From positions 1-7,416 of the forward strand of contig JBIKKK010000103.1 of assembly GCA_044360385.1 (NCBI GenBank): DNA of 7,416 bases, in the 5' to 3' direction. The position numbers were made by a program, and so were the translations under genes. The stretch is from Mxb001 sp044360385. Lineage in GTDB: Bacteria; Actinomycetota; Actinomycetes; S36-B12. Below the pieces are notes generated by a model. That model made no database searches. It was not told where the DNA came from and saw nothing but the letters and a program-made list of their open reading frames with translations. Positions within the stretch are counted from its first letter, which is position 1. Each line of letters opens with the position of its first letter. Shown here piece by piece: positions 1 to 5,312 of this stretch.

Positions 1-524
1 ATCCGGGCCAGGGTGTGCCCCTCGCCGGCGCCGTGCCCTCGCCGGAGGACGCGGCGGACGACGTCGAGCGCGTCGCGATCGAGCGCGCATTGGAGTACAT
101 GGACCTCGCCCCGGGCACCCCGATCCGCGAGATCCCCGTCGACACGGTGTTCGTCGGCTCCTGCACCAATGGGCGCATCGAGGACCTGCGCGCGGCCGCA
201 TCGATTCTCGAGGGCCGCAAAGTCGCTGACGGCGTACGCATGCTGGTCGTGCCGGGCTCGGTGAAGGTGCGACTGCAGGCCATGTCCGAGGGACTGGACA
301 AGGTGTTCGTCGACGCCGGAGCGGAGTGGCGCGAGGCGGGCTGCTCGATGTGCCTGGCCATGAATCCCGACAAGCTCGCCCCGGGCGAGCGCAGCGCATC
401 GACCTCCAACCGCAACTTCGAGGGCCGCCAGGGCCCGGGTGGCCGCACCCATCTGGTGTCGCCGCAGGTCGCCGCGGCCACCGCCGTCAGTGGCCATTTC
501 GCCTCGCCCGCCGATCTGGCCTGA
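1..524 (+). CDS. leuC: 3-isopropylmalate dehydratase large subunit, C-terminal part (5' end outside window)
   Basis: This is the last 173 codons (reading frame from base 3) of the large subunit of isopropylmalate isomerase, which with LeuD converts 2-isopropylmalate to 3-isopropylmalate in leucine synthesis in the cytoplasm. The family is about 470 residues, so the window holds roughly the C-terminal third. The aconitase-type [4Fe-4S] ligands are all visible: Cys in SCTNGR (codon at 162-164) and the two Cys of the CSMC motif (codons at 342-344 and 351-353), followed by the typical SNRNFEGRQG segment and a GGRTHLVSP stretch before the end. The stop TGA is at 522-524 and leuD begins 13 bases later, so the two subunits are almost certainly co-transcribed. 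No frameshift or missing ligand is seen. Identification is firm; only the upstream part is unknown. Confidence 0.97.
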   Translation, partial: PGQGVPLAGAVPSPEDAADDVERVAIERALEYMDLAPGTPIREIPVDTVFVGSCTNGRIEDLRAAASILEGRKVADGVRMLVVPGSVKVRLQAMSEGLDKVFVDAGAEWREAGCSMCLAMNPDKLAPGERSASTSNRNFEGRQGPGGRTHLVSPQVAAATAVSGHFASPADLA

Positions 525-537
525 TTAGGGAGCCCAC

Positions 538-1128
538 ATGGACGCCTTCACCGTGCACACGGGCACTGCCGCGCCGCTGCGCCGCAGCAACGTCGACACC
601 GACCAGATCATCCCCGCGGAGTACCTCAAGCGGATCACCCGCCATGGCTTCGAGGACGGTCTCTTCAGCGCGTGGCGCAGTGATCCCGACTTCGTGCTCA
701 ACAAGCCGGAGTACGCCGGTGTCTCCGTGCTCATCGCCGGACCCGACTTCGGCACCGGCTCTTCGCGCGAGCACGCGGTGTGGGCGCTGCAGGATTACGG
801 CTTCAACGTCGTCATCTCCTCGCGCTTTGCCGACATCTTCCGCGGCAACTCCGGCAAGGCAGGCTTGCTCACGGCACTCGTCGACCAGGATGCGGTCGAG
901 CGACTGTGGGCCCTTGTCGAGGTCGATCCCACCACCGCGGTCACGGTCGATCTCGAGGCGCAGACGGTGACAGCGGGAGACTTCGTGGCGCCCTTCGACG
1001 TCGACCCGTACGTCCGGTGGCGTCTCCTCCAGGGCCTGGATGACATCGGTATCACCCTCCAAAACGATGACGCCATTGCACGGTTCGAATCCTCGCGACC
1101 GTCCTACGCCCCGACGACCATTGGCTGA
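538..1128 (+). CDS. leuD: 3-isopropylmalate dehydratase small subunit
   Basis: Complete 196-residue small (swivelling-domain) subunit of isopropylmalate isomerase, partner of the preceding leuC product. Recognisable family segments in order are NVDTDQIIPAEYLKRI (residues 18-33), GPDFGTGSSREHA (68-80), whose GSSREHA loop is the substrate-recognition signature of the small subunit, and FADIFRGNSGKAGLL (97-111). The length matches the usual 190-205 residues. The ATG at 538 is preceded by GGGAG at 528-532 with 5 bases between, which supports this start. It lies 13 bases after leuC, consistent with stoichiometric production of the two subunits from one operon. No clear terminator is seen between its stop and hup. 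Confidence 0.97.
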   Translation: MDAFTVHTGTAAPLRRSNVDTDQIIPAEYLKRITRHGFEDGLFSAWRSDPDFVLNKPEYAGVSVLIAGPDFGTGSSREHAVWALQDYGFNVVISSRFADIFRGNSGKAGLLTALVDQDAVERLWALVEVDPTTAVTVDLEAQTVTAGDFVAPFDVDPYVRWRLLQGLDDIGITLQNDDAIARFESSRPSYAPTTIG

Positions 1129-1179
1129 TCTCTGACCGATTCGGGCAAGCCCCCCGATGGTGGAAATCCCGCGTCGTAC

Positions 1180-1185
1180 TAGGGT
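1180..1185 (+). promoter_or_regulatory. Candidate -10 element for hup (TAGGGT)
   Basis: TAGGGT fits the TANNNT pattern of actinobacterial sigma-70-type -10 elements and lies in the 131-bp gap between leuD and hup. A start of transcription about 7 bases downstream (near 1192) would give a leader of roughly 68 bases. No good -35 hexamer is visible at 16-18 bp spacing, so this is tentative. HU genes are usually strongly expressed, which makes a dedicated promoter here likely, but its exact position is inferred. Confidence 0.35.
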
Positions 1186-1195
1186 GATGTACGTC

Positions 1196-1254
1196 GCCGG
1201 TCGCGGGACCGGCCTACCGATCTGAGGATCGGTCCGACTTCCCTCCGGAGGGGA
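1196..1254 (+). promoter_or_regulatory. Structured 5' leader of hup: three consecutive hairpins, the last over the ribosome binding site
   Basis: Directly seen: a perfect 7-bp stem GCCGGTC/GACCGGC (1196-1202 with 1207-1213, loop GCGG); a perfect 7-bp stem ACCGATC/GATCGGT (1216-1222 with 1227-1233, loop TGAG); and a palindrome CCCTCCGGAGGG (1241-1252), extendable by T-G and T-A pairs to 1239-1254, that contains the Shine-Dalgarno GGAGGGG (1247-1253). In addition GGACCG (1206-1211, 3' arm of hairpin 1) is complementary to CGGTCC (1230-1235, 3' arm of hairpin 2), so a competing fold is possible. A regulatory role, for example feedback on HU translation, is inference. GC-rich DNA makes some chance pairing expected. 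Confidence 0.4.
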
Positions 1255-1259
1255 CTTAA

Positions 1260-1691
1260 GTGAACAAGCAGGAACTCATCGACTCGGTGTCCACACAGCT
1301 CGGACACAGCAAGCGCGATGTCAGCAACGTGGTCGAGGCTGCCCTCGACGAGCTCAAGCGCGCGGTGGCGCGTGGCGAGAAGGTCGCGATTGCCGGCTTC
1401 GGCGTTTTCTCGCGTCACGATCGCAAGGCGCGCACCGGCCGCAATCCGCAGACGGGCGAGGCCGTACAGATCAAGGCCACCAAGCTTCCGAAGTTCCGCC
1501 CCGGTGCGGAGTTCAAGGCCGTCGTGAGCGGCGCCAAGAAGGCAGCCCCTGCGAAGAAGGCCGCCAAGAAGGCCGCCAAGAAGGCTCCGGCCAAGAAGGC
1601 TCCGGCCAAGAAGGCTCCGGCCAAGAAGGCTCCGGCCAAGAAGGCTCCCGCCAAGAAGGCTCCCGCCAAGAAGGCTGCAAAGAAGAAGTAG
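1260..1691 (+). CDS. hup: HU-family nucleoid-associated DNA-binding protein with Lys/Ala/Pro-rich C-terminal tail
   Basis: A 143-residue protein with two parts. Residues 1-91 are a canonical HU fold: MNKQELIDSV start, helical dimerisation region, GFGVF turn (46-50), and the DNA-bending arm with the RNP motif in GRNPQTG (60-66). Residues 92-143 form a basic tail made of AKKA and PAKKA units ending in KKK, like the histone-H1-like tails of mycobacterial HupB and streptomycete HupS. HU binds DNA as a dimer and bends and compacts it; in mycobacteria the tail adds DNA affinity and is a target of lysine modification (known for the family, not seen here). The GTG start at 1260 is set by GGAGGGG at 1247-1253 with 6 bases spacing. 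It has its own leader and terminator, so it is probably a single-gene transcription unit downstream of leuCD, though read-through from leuD is possible. Confidence 0.96.
   Translation: MNKQELIDSVSTQLGHSKRDVSNVVEAALDELKRAVARGEKVAIAGFGVFSRHDRKARTGRNPQTGEAVQIKATKLPKFRPGAEFKAVVSGAKKAAPAKKAAKKAAKKAPAKKAPAKKAPAKKAPAKKAPAKKAPAKKAAKKK
1584..1673 (+). repeat. In-frame 15-bp tandem repeat, six units, encoding the PAKKA tail of HU
   Basis: Six head-to-tail units run without interruption. Units 1-4 (1584-1643) are identical GCTCCGGCCAAGAAG; units 5-6 (1644-1673) are GCTCCCGCCAAGAAG, differing by one synonymous base (CCG to CCC). Each unit encodes Ala-Pro-Ala-Lys-Lys. Near-perfect nucleotide identity despite available synonymous codons points to recent duplication by slippage or unequal recombination, so copy number may differ between strains without breaking the reading frame. 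The flanking AKKAAKKAAKK segment (about 1551-1583) is a more diverged version of the same lysine-rich pattern. Confidence 0.95.
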
Positions 1692-1707
1692 TTCTCGGAC
1701 GAGAAGA

Positions 1708-1740
1708 AGCGGGGTCGGGCTTTGCCCGGCCCCGCTTTTT
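1708..1740 (+). terminator. Intrinsic terminator of hup
   Basis: A 13-bp stem (1708-1720 pairing with 1724-1736, one T-G wobble at 1715/1729, otherwise perfect and mostly G-C) with a 3-base TTT loop is followed by T's through 1740. It begins 16 bases after the hup stop. The T-run ends in the stop codon of the convergent cofC gene (TGA on the - strand at 1742-1740). Read from the - strand the stem is followed by a GCTTCTTCTC tract, so weak termination of cofC transcripts is also possible. Confidence 0.9.
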
Positions 1741-2348
1741 CATGCGCCGTCGAGGGCCGCTCGGGTGAAGGCACCGAGCCCTATGCGCCGGGCGTCCCAG
1801 AGATCGACCTCGCTGTCGACGTCTCGTCGTAACCCTGCCAGTGCCCCGGGAGTCGGATCGCTGATCTCTCGGGCGCCCGCAGCGATGTGCGCCGCCCGCG
1901 AGCGTGTCCCGAAGCGCGGATCGAGTGAGCGGACTTCGCCGGCCGCGAGCAGTGTCGTCCCGATGCCCTCCGCGTCGCTGACGATGGCGGGCTCTCCGGT
2001 GCATGCGGACAGCGCCAGGGCAAGGAGGTCCGGCGTCGCACAGGGCACGTCGGCCAGAAGAGCGGCCACCGGGCCGGGTGCATCGGCTGCCCCCGCGCGG
2101 ATGGCGGCGTTGAGGCCCAGGCCGGGGTCTAGGACCGCTCGGGCACCTGCCGCGGCCACGGCGTCGAGGCCCTCCTGGTCGGCGACGAGCACCGTCTCGC
2201 CCACGAGCGGGCAGTGCTGAGCCGCGGAGATGACGTCACGTGCCATGGCGACGACGAGTGCGCGCCTGCGAGGCGCCGGCTGAGTCGAGAGCCGGGTCTT
2301 GGCGTCGCTGAGCCGCAGCGGGATCACGATGCACCAGGGCTCTTTCAC
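1740..2348 (-). CDS. cofC: 2-phospho-L-lactate / phosphoenolpyruvate guanylyltransferase of coenzyme F420 synthesis
   Basis: A 202-residue nucleotidyltransferase of the CofC/FbiD family, which transfers GMP from GTP to 2-phospholactate (archaea) or phosphoenolpyruvate (mycobacterial FbiD) to give the activated side chain for F420. Matching segments are IPLRLSDAKTRL at 9-20 (the N-terminal basic loop with K17), GLGLNAAIRAG (76-86), LLADVP (97-102, with the metal-binding type Asp100), GIGTTLL (128-134), PRFGTRSRAAH (144-154) and LRRDVDSEVDL (173-183). Length agrees with the family (about 200-220). The start is GTG at 2348; the Shine-Dalgarno is weak (GGGA 10 bases upstream). A later in-frame GTG at residue 8 would still keep the core, so the exact start is uncertain. 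It is convergent with hup and divergent from plsC. In M. tuberculosis fbiD is also near hupB and gpsA, which supports the call. Its presence implies the organism makes F420. Confidence 0.9.
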   Translation of the reverse strand: MKEPWCIVIPLRLSDAKTRLSTQPAPRRRALVVAMARDVISAAQHCPLVGETVLVADQEGLDAVAAAGARAVLDPGLGLNAAIRAGAADAPGPVAALLADVPCATPDLLALALSACTGEPAIVSDAEGIGTTLLAAGEVRSLDPRFGTRSRAAHIAAGAREISDPTPGALAGLRRDVDSEVDLWDARRIGLGAFTRAALDGA

Positions 2349-2436
2349 CGCGTGAGCATCCCACGGCGTCGATGGGCGTCTTCCTGACAGGGGCCCGTCG
2401 GTCCTGGGAGACTGCCGTAGAGGGAGGTGAGGCGGA
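2349..2436. other. Divergent cofC-plsC intergenic region, no firm promoter identified
   Basis: These 88 bases must hold the 5' signals of two divergent genes. A CTGACA hexamer at 2384-2389 resembles a + strand -35, but the best -10 at 18-bp spacing (GAGACT, 2408-2413) is poor. An imperfect dyad, GACAGGGGCCCGTC at 2386-2399 (5 of 7 pairs), lies in the middle. The plsC ribosome binding site is at 2422-2430. No small gene is supported. Confidence 0.4.
2422..2430 (+). promoter_or_regulatory. Ribosome binding site deciding the plsC start
   Basis: GGGAGGTGA is a near-perfect complement to the 16S rRNA 3' end and lies 6 bases before GTG 2437. A second in-frame GTG at 2446 would be 15 bases away, so 2437 is preferred. 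Confidence 0.8.
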
Positions 2437-3150
2437 GTGTCTCGGGTGACGAGGAGCGATCGGCTCGGGTTCGCCTACCGCATGGCGGCGGTGATCCTGA
2501 GGCCCATCATGATGCTCATCACCCGACGCGACTGGCGGGGCACCAGCAACCTCGATGTCGATAGCGGCATGGTGCTCGCCGCCAACCACCTGTCGTGGTT
2601 CGACCCCATCGTGATCTCCCATGTCCTGTGGGACAACGGTCGACCACCGCGCTTCCTCGCCAAGGACTCGCTCTTTCGGGTGCCTGTGGTCGGCTGGATA
2701 CTCCGCCATGCCGGGCAGATCCCCGTGATGCGCGGGACCAAGGACGCCGCTGTGGCCGTGGAGGCTGCAGTGCAGGCCGCGGCCTCGGGGGAGTGCGTCA
2801 TCGTCTATCCCGAGGGCACCATCACCAAGGACCCGGATCTGTGGCCGATGGCTGCCAAGTCGGGTGCCGCTCGCATCGCCCTCACCGCGGGAGTCCCCGT
2901 CATCCCCATGGCCCACTGGGGCGCTCACGAGGTCATGGGGCCGTATCGCAAGGAGTTCAAGGCCTTCCCGCGCAAGACGATGCACGTCCTCGTCGGTCCC
3001 CCGGTGGAACTCGATGACCTGCGCACGGGCGGGGAGCCCGATGCCGAGGCACTTCGCATCGCGACCGATCGGGTCATGGCAGCAATCACCTCCCTGCTTC
3101 GTGAGGTGCGCGAGGATCAGTCGCAGATGAGCAGGGGAGAAGCAGCATGA
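2437..3150 (+). CDS. plsC: 1-acyl-sn-glycerol-3-phosphate acyltransferase (PlsC/LPLAT family)
   Basis: A 237-residue membrane-associated acyltransferase expected to acylate lysophosphatidic acid at sn-2 to give phosphatidic acid. The catalytic HX4D motif is seen as NHLSWFD (H51 and D56), with the second block around PRFLAKDSLFRVPVVGWILR (71-90) and GQIPVMRG (93-100), the YPEGT block at 124-128 (usual FPEGTRS; here EGTIT), the KSGAARIA helix (141-148) and the GVPVIPMAHWG block (152-162). Length fits the family. A hydrophobic stretch at about 11-28 may anchor it to the membrane. It overlaps gpsA by ATGA, linking the supply of glycerol-3-phosphate backbone to its acylation. Which acyl acceptor is used cannot be read from sequence; other LPLAT members (for example in mannolipid or ornithine lipid synthesis) share these motifs, but the gpsA link favours PlsC. 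Confidence 0.9.
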   Translation: MSRVTRSDRLGFAYRMAAVILRPIMMLITRRDWRGTSNLDVDSGMVLAANHLSWFDPIVISHVLWDNGRPPRFLAKDSLFRVPVVGWILRHAGQIPVMRGTKDAAVAVEAAVQAAASGECVIVYPEGTITKDPDLWPMAAKSGAARIALTAGVPVIPMAHWGAHEVMGPYRKEFKAFPRKTMHVLVGPPVELDDLRTGGEPDAEALRIATDRVMAAITSLLREVREDQSQMSRGEAA

Positions 3151-4154
3151 GTCGTGTCGCGGTCATGGGCTCTGGCTCATGGGGGACTGCCTTCGCCATG
3201 GTGCTCGCGGACGCCGGCGGTGACGTCGTGATGTGGAGCCGCGACGAGGATGTCGCGCGGCAGATCAATGACGAGCACGTCAACGAGCGCTACCACCCGG
3301 GCATCCGGCTCCCGGCGGACCTGCGTGCGACGGCCGATGACCGCGAAGCACTCGAGGGCGCCCCCCTCGTCGTGCTCGCCGTGCCTGCCCAGTCGCTGCG
3401 TGACAACCTCGCGCGCTGGCGCCCAGAACTGGCACCTGACAGTGTGCTCGTCAGCCTCATGAAGGGCATCGAGATCGGCACGACGCTGCGCATGAGCCAG
3501 GTGATCGAAGACGTCGCCGAGATCCCTCCGGCACGCGTCGCGGTGGTCTCCGGCCCCAACCTCGCGCGGGAGATCGCCCTGCGTCAGCCTGCTGCGACGA
3601 CCGTCGCCTGCTCGGATCGCGCCAGTGCGCAGCGCCTTCAGGACGCATGCACGACCGACTACTTCCGTGCGTACTGGACCACCGATGTCGCGGGGGTCGA
3701 GGTGGGCGGCTCGGTCAAGAACGTCATCGCCCTGGCCAACGGCATGGCCGCCGGGCTGGGCTTCGGCGAGAACTCCCAGGCCGCGCTCATCACGCGCGGC
3801 CTCGCCGAGATGGCGCGACTTGGCACCGCACTCGGCGCCGATCCGCTCACGTTCATGGGCCTGGCAGGCGTAGGGGACCTCATCGCCACGTGTCAGTCAC
3901 CTCTATCGCGCAACCGCACCTTCGGAGTCAATCTGGGCTCGGGTCTCACCGTCGAGGAGACCATCGCTGCGACGAAGCAGACGTGCGAGGGCGTCAAGAG
4001 CTGCCAGTCGATCCTCGACCTCGCCACGCGTCACGGGGTGGACATGCCCATCACGGAGCAGGTGGTGCAGGTCGTCCACCACGGCATGAAGCCGCGGGAG
4101 ATGCTCGCCGCCTTCATGTCGCGCTCGCCCAAGCCGGAGACGCGGCTGGGCTAG
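3147..4154 (+). CDS. gpsA: NAD(P)-dependent glycerol-3-phosphate dehydrogenase
   Basis: A complete 335-residue GpsA, which reduces dihydroxyacetone phosphate to sn-glycerol-3-phosphate, the backbone of phospholipids. The N-terminal Rossmann nucleotide-binding motif is GSGSWGTAFA (8-17). Further family signatures are NERYHPGIRLP (46-56), VVLAVPAQSLR (75-85), SLMKGIE (103-109, with K106), SGPNLAREI (135-143), GGSVKNVIALANGMAAGLGFG (187-207, catalytic K191), GVGDLIATC (241-249, D244) and SRNRTFG (254-260). Length is normal. The start ATG 3147 has AGGGGAG at 3133-3139 and overlaps the plsC stop (ATGA), so the two are translationally coupled. The stop TAG (4152-4154) overlaps the stop of the convergent gene in a shared CTAG, leaving no room for a terminator between them. 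Confidence 0.97.
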   Translation: MSRVAVMGSGSWGTAFAMVLADAGGDVVMWSRDEDVARQINDEHVNERYHPGIRLPADLRATADDREALEGAPLVVLAVPAQSLRDNLARWRPELAPDSVLVSLMKGIEIGTTLRMSQVIEDVAEIPPARVAVVSGPNLAREIALRQPAATTVACSDRASAQRLQDACTTDYFRAYWTTDVAGVEVGGSVKNVIALANGMAAGLGFGENSQAALITRGLAEMARLGTALGADPLTFMGLAGVGDLIATCQSPLSRNRTFGVNLGSGLTVEETIAATKQTCEGVKSCQSILDLATRHGVDMPITEQVVQVVHHGMKPREMLAAFMSRSPKPETRLG

Positions 4155-5269
4155 GAGTCGAGGGCGCGGGCGAGGTCTGCCCAGAGGTCCTCGGGGTCCT
4201 CGATCCCGACGGACAGTCGCAGCAGTCCCTCGGGCACACGAGGATTCTCCGCGGGCCAACGCCGTCGGCGTTCGATGAGCGACTCCACGCCCCCCAGGCT
4301 TGTCGCGTGGACCCACAGGGTTGTCGCCTCCGCGACCGCCTGGGCTGCGTCCGCACCGCCGGCAACCTCGACGGCCATCATGAAGCCCGGTCCGGACATG
4401 AGGCGGGTGCACAGATCGCGTCCGGGGTCGCCCGGCAGTCCGGGGTAGCGCACGCGTTCCACTGAAGGGTGCTCTGCGAGCCGCGCCGCAATGATTTCCG
4501 CACTGGCCTGGGAGCGCGCCTGCCGGAGGGCGAGCGTGCGCAAGCCCCGCAGGACGAGATAGCACTCGAGCGCACCGGGGGCGGCGCCGAGCAGGGTGCG
4601 GCGCAGCCGCAGGGCGGTCGCTCGGTCGGGATCCGGGGTGACCACCAGGCCGAGGAGGCAGTCGGAGTGACCGCCGACCGCCTTGGTCCCGCTGTGCAGG
4701 ACGACATCCGCTCCCATCGCGATCGGGAGTTGGCCCAGTGGCGTGGCGAAGGTGTTGTCGCAGATGACGAGGGCATCGACGGCGTGTGCTGCTGCACTGA
4801 TGGCTGGGATGTCGGCCACCTCCATCATGGGATTCGTCGGAGACTCGATCCAGACGGCATCGGCTCCCGCGAGCGCCTCGACCACAGCCGCGGTGTCGGC
4901 GATGTCGACGCGACGCAGGGTGATCGCACCGCGCTCATCGAGCTCGCGCAGGCGCAGTGCGACGCCGGTGTAGGTGAACTCGGCCGCGACGACCACGGCA
5001 CCGACCGGCAGCAGGTCCATGATCGCGTTGGCTGCGGCCATGCCCGAGGCGAAGGCCACGGCCTCACCGCCCTCGAGTGGCCCGACGGCATCCTCCAGCG
5101 CCCGCATGCCCAGCGCCCCGTCGCGCGCGTATTCGATCGCCCCGCCCGCGTGGTAGGTCGATGAGAGTTCGATGGGGTGATTGACCGGATTGCCGGGCAC
5201 GGCGGGCGGGCGCCCGCCGTGGACGAGCTGCGTGTCGACCGACCAGGGGGAGGGTGGCTGCTCCGGCAT
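4151..5269 (-). CDS. PLP-dependent trans-sulfuration enzyme (cystathionine gamma-synthase/gamma-lyase family)
   Basis: A 372-residue member of the Cys/Met metabolism PLP enzyme family. The PLP-binding Lys is K196 in LHSGTKAVGGHSD (191-203). Other features are the cofactor-holding Asp171 in ICDNTFATP (169-177), ESPTNPMMEVADI (142-154), SGMAAANAIMD (75-85), active-site Tyr100 (in EFTYTG), the phosphate-binding YxR of the partner subunit (Y47, R49), and C-terminal SLGGVESLIERRRRW and LLRLSVGIEDPEDL with the substrate-carboxylate Arg. The NPT that usually follows YxR is missing (YARDGALGMRALE). Gamma-synthase, gamma-lyase and O-acylhomoserine sulfhydrylase share these motifs, so the reaction is not decided and no symbol is given. 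The ATG at 5269 is chosen because the product then begins like the family and a TAGGGT lies 7 bases before it; the open frame extends to 5416, but that extension is Arg/Pro-rich and unlike the family. It lies antisense between gpsA and ddl. Confidence 0.88.
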   Translation of the reverse strand: MPEQPPSPWSVDTQLVHGGRPPAVPGNPVNHPIELSSTYHAGGAIEYARDGALGMRALEDAVGPLEGGEAVAFASGMAAANAIMDLLPVGAVVVAAEFTYTGVALRLRELDERGAITLRRVDIADTAAVVEALAGADAVWIESPTNPMMEVADIPAISAAAHAVDALVICDNTFATPLGQLPIAMGADVVLHSGTKAVGGHSDCLLGLVVTPDPDRATALRLRRTLLGAAPGALECYLVLRGLRTLALRQARSQASAEIIAARLAEHPSVERVRYPGLPGDPGRDLCTRLMSGPGFMMAVEVAGGADAAQAVAEATTLWVHATSLGGVESLIERRRRWPAENPRVPEGLLRLSVGIEDPEDLWADLARALDS

Positions 5270-5276
5270 GGCGCCG

Positions 5277-5282
5277 ACCCTA
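5277..5282 (-). promoter_or_regulatory. Candidate -10 (TAGGGT) of a leaderless promoter for the trans-sulfuration gene
   Basis: Read on the - strand, TAGGGT (5282 to 5277) is followed by exactly 7 bases and then ATG 5269. That is the spacing expected when transcription begins at the A of the start codon, as in the many leaderless genes of actinobacteria. There is no Shine-Dalgarno before this ATG, which agrees. No experimental start is available. Confidence 0.5.
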
Positions 5283-5311
5283 ACGCTCGGGTCGGGCACT
5301 AACGTCTCGGG
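5280..5311 (+). repeat. 12/13-nt direct repeat CTAACG(T)CTCGGG in the divergent promoter region
   Basis: CTAACGCTCGGG (5280-5291) and CTAACGTCTCGGG (5299-5311) are identical apart from one inserted T and start 19 bp apart, close to two turns of the helix. The first copy overlaps the candidate -10 of the - strand gene and the second contains the candidate -10 of ddl. This could be a pair of operator half-sites or a duplicated promoter element; the bases are seen, the role is inference. Confidence 0.6.
5300..5305 (+). promoter_or_regulatory. Candidate -10 (TAACGT) of a leaderless promoter for ddl
   Basis: TAACGT fits TANNNT and is followed by exactly 7 bases and then GTG 5313, the arrangement expected for a leaderless transcript. 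No Shine-Dalgarno stands before GTG 5313. With the mirror-image element of the - strand gene, the two -10 hexamers are 17 bp apart, so each would occupy the -35 position of the other. Confidence 0.45.
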
Positions 5312-5312
5312 C

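Noticed and set aside
487..1062. A 191-codon open frame on the - strand across leuD
   Set aside because: It is antisense to a clearly real gene, has no recognisable domain and has the Arg/Asp/Gly/His-rich composition typical of shadow frames in GC-rich DNA.
1082..1092. GGTTCGAATCC, identical to a tRNA T-loop core, which can mark a tRNA 3' end or an integration site
   Set aside because: It lies inside leuD (coding ...ARFESS...), the flanking bases do not extend the T-stem, no acceptor or anticodon arm can be built, and no integrase or repeat is nearby.
1129..1179. Possible terminator after leuD (TCGGG ... CCCGA inverted repeat near 1140-1158)
   Set aside because: The stem is only about 5 bp with a large loop and no T-run follows.
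1540..1691. CRISPR-like or satellite interpretation of the repeats at the end of hup
   Set aside because: The repeat is 15 bp, in frame, without spacers and encodes the known type of HU tail.
1415..1774. An antisense frame with a repeated FLAGA pattern that looks like a hydrophobic repeat protein
   Set aside because: It is the reverse complement of the PAKKA-coding repeat in hup and runs through the terminator; the pattern is a by-product of the 15-bp repeat.
2352..2387. Tiny 11-codon frame starting GTG in the cofC-plsC gap
   Set aside because: No ribosome binding site, no recognisable peptide and no reason to think it is translated.
2236..2985. A 249-codon open frame on the - strand, running from plsC into cofC
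   Set aside because: It covers the plsC motifs antisense and the cofC start out of frame, and its product is low-complexity with no family features.
3903..4565. A 220-codon - strand open frame across the gpsA/trans-sulfuration junction
   Set aside because: It overlaps two well-supported genes in other frames and shows no domain or ribosome binding site.
5181..5312. Upstream extension of ddl (open from 5181, ATG at 5268)
   Set aside because: The extension does not resemble Ddl N-termini, overlaps the start region of the divergent gene and would run through both candidate -10 elements. GTG 5313 fits family length and spacing better, though ATG 5268 cannot be excluded.
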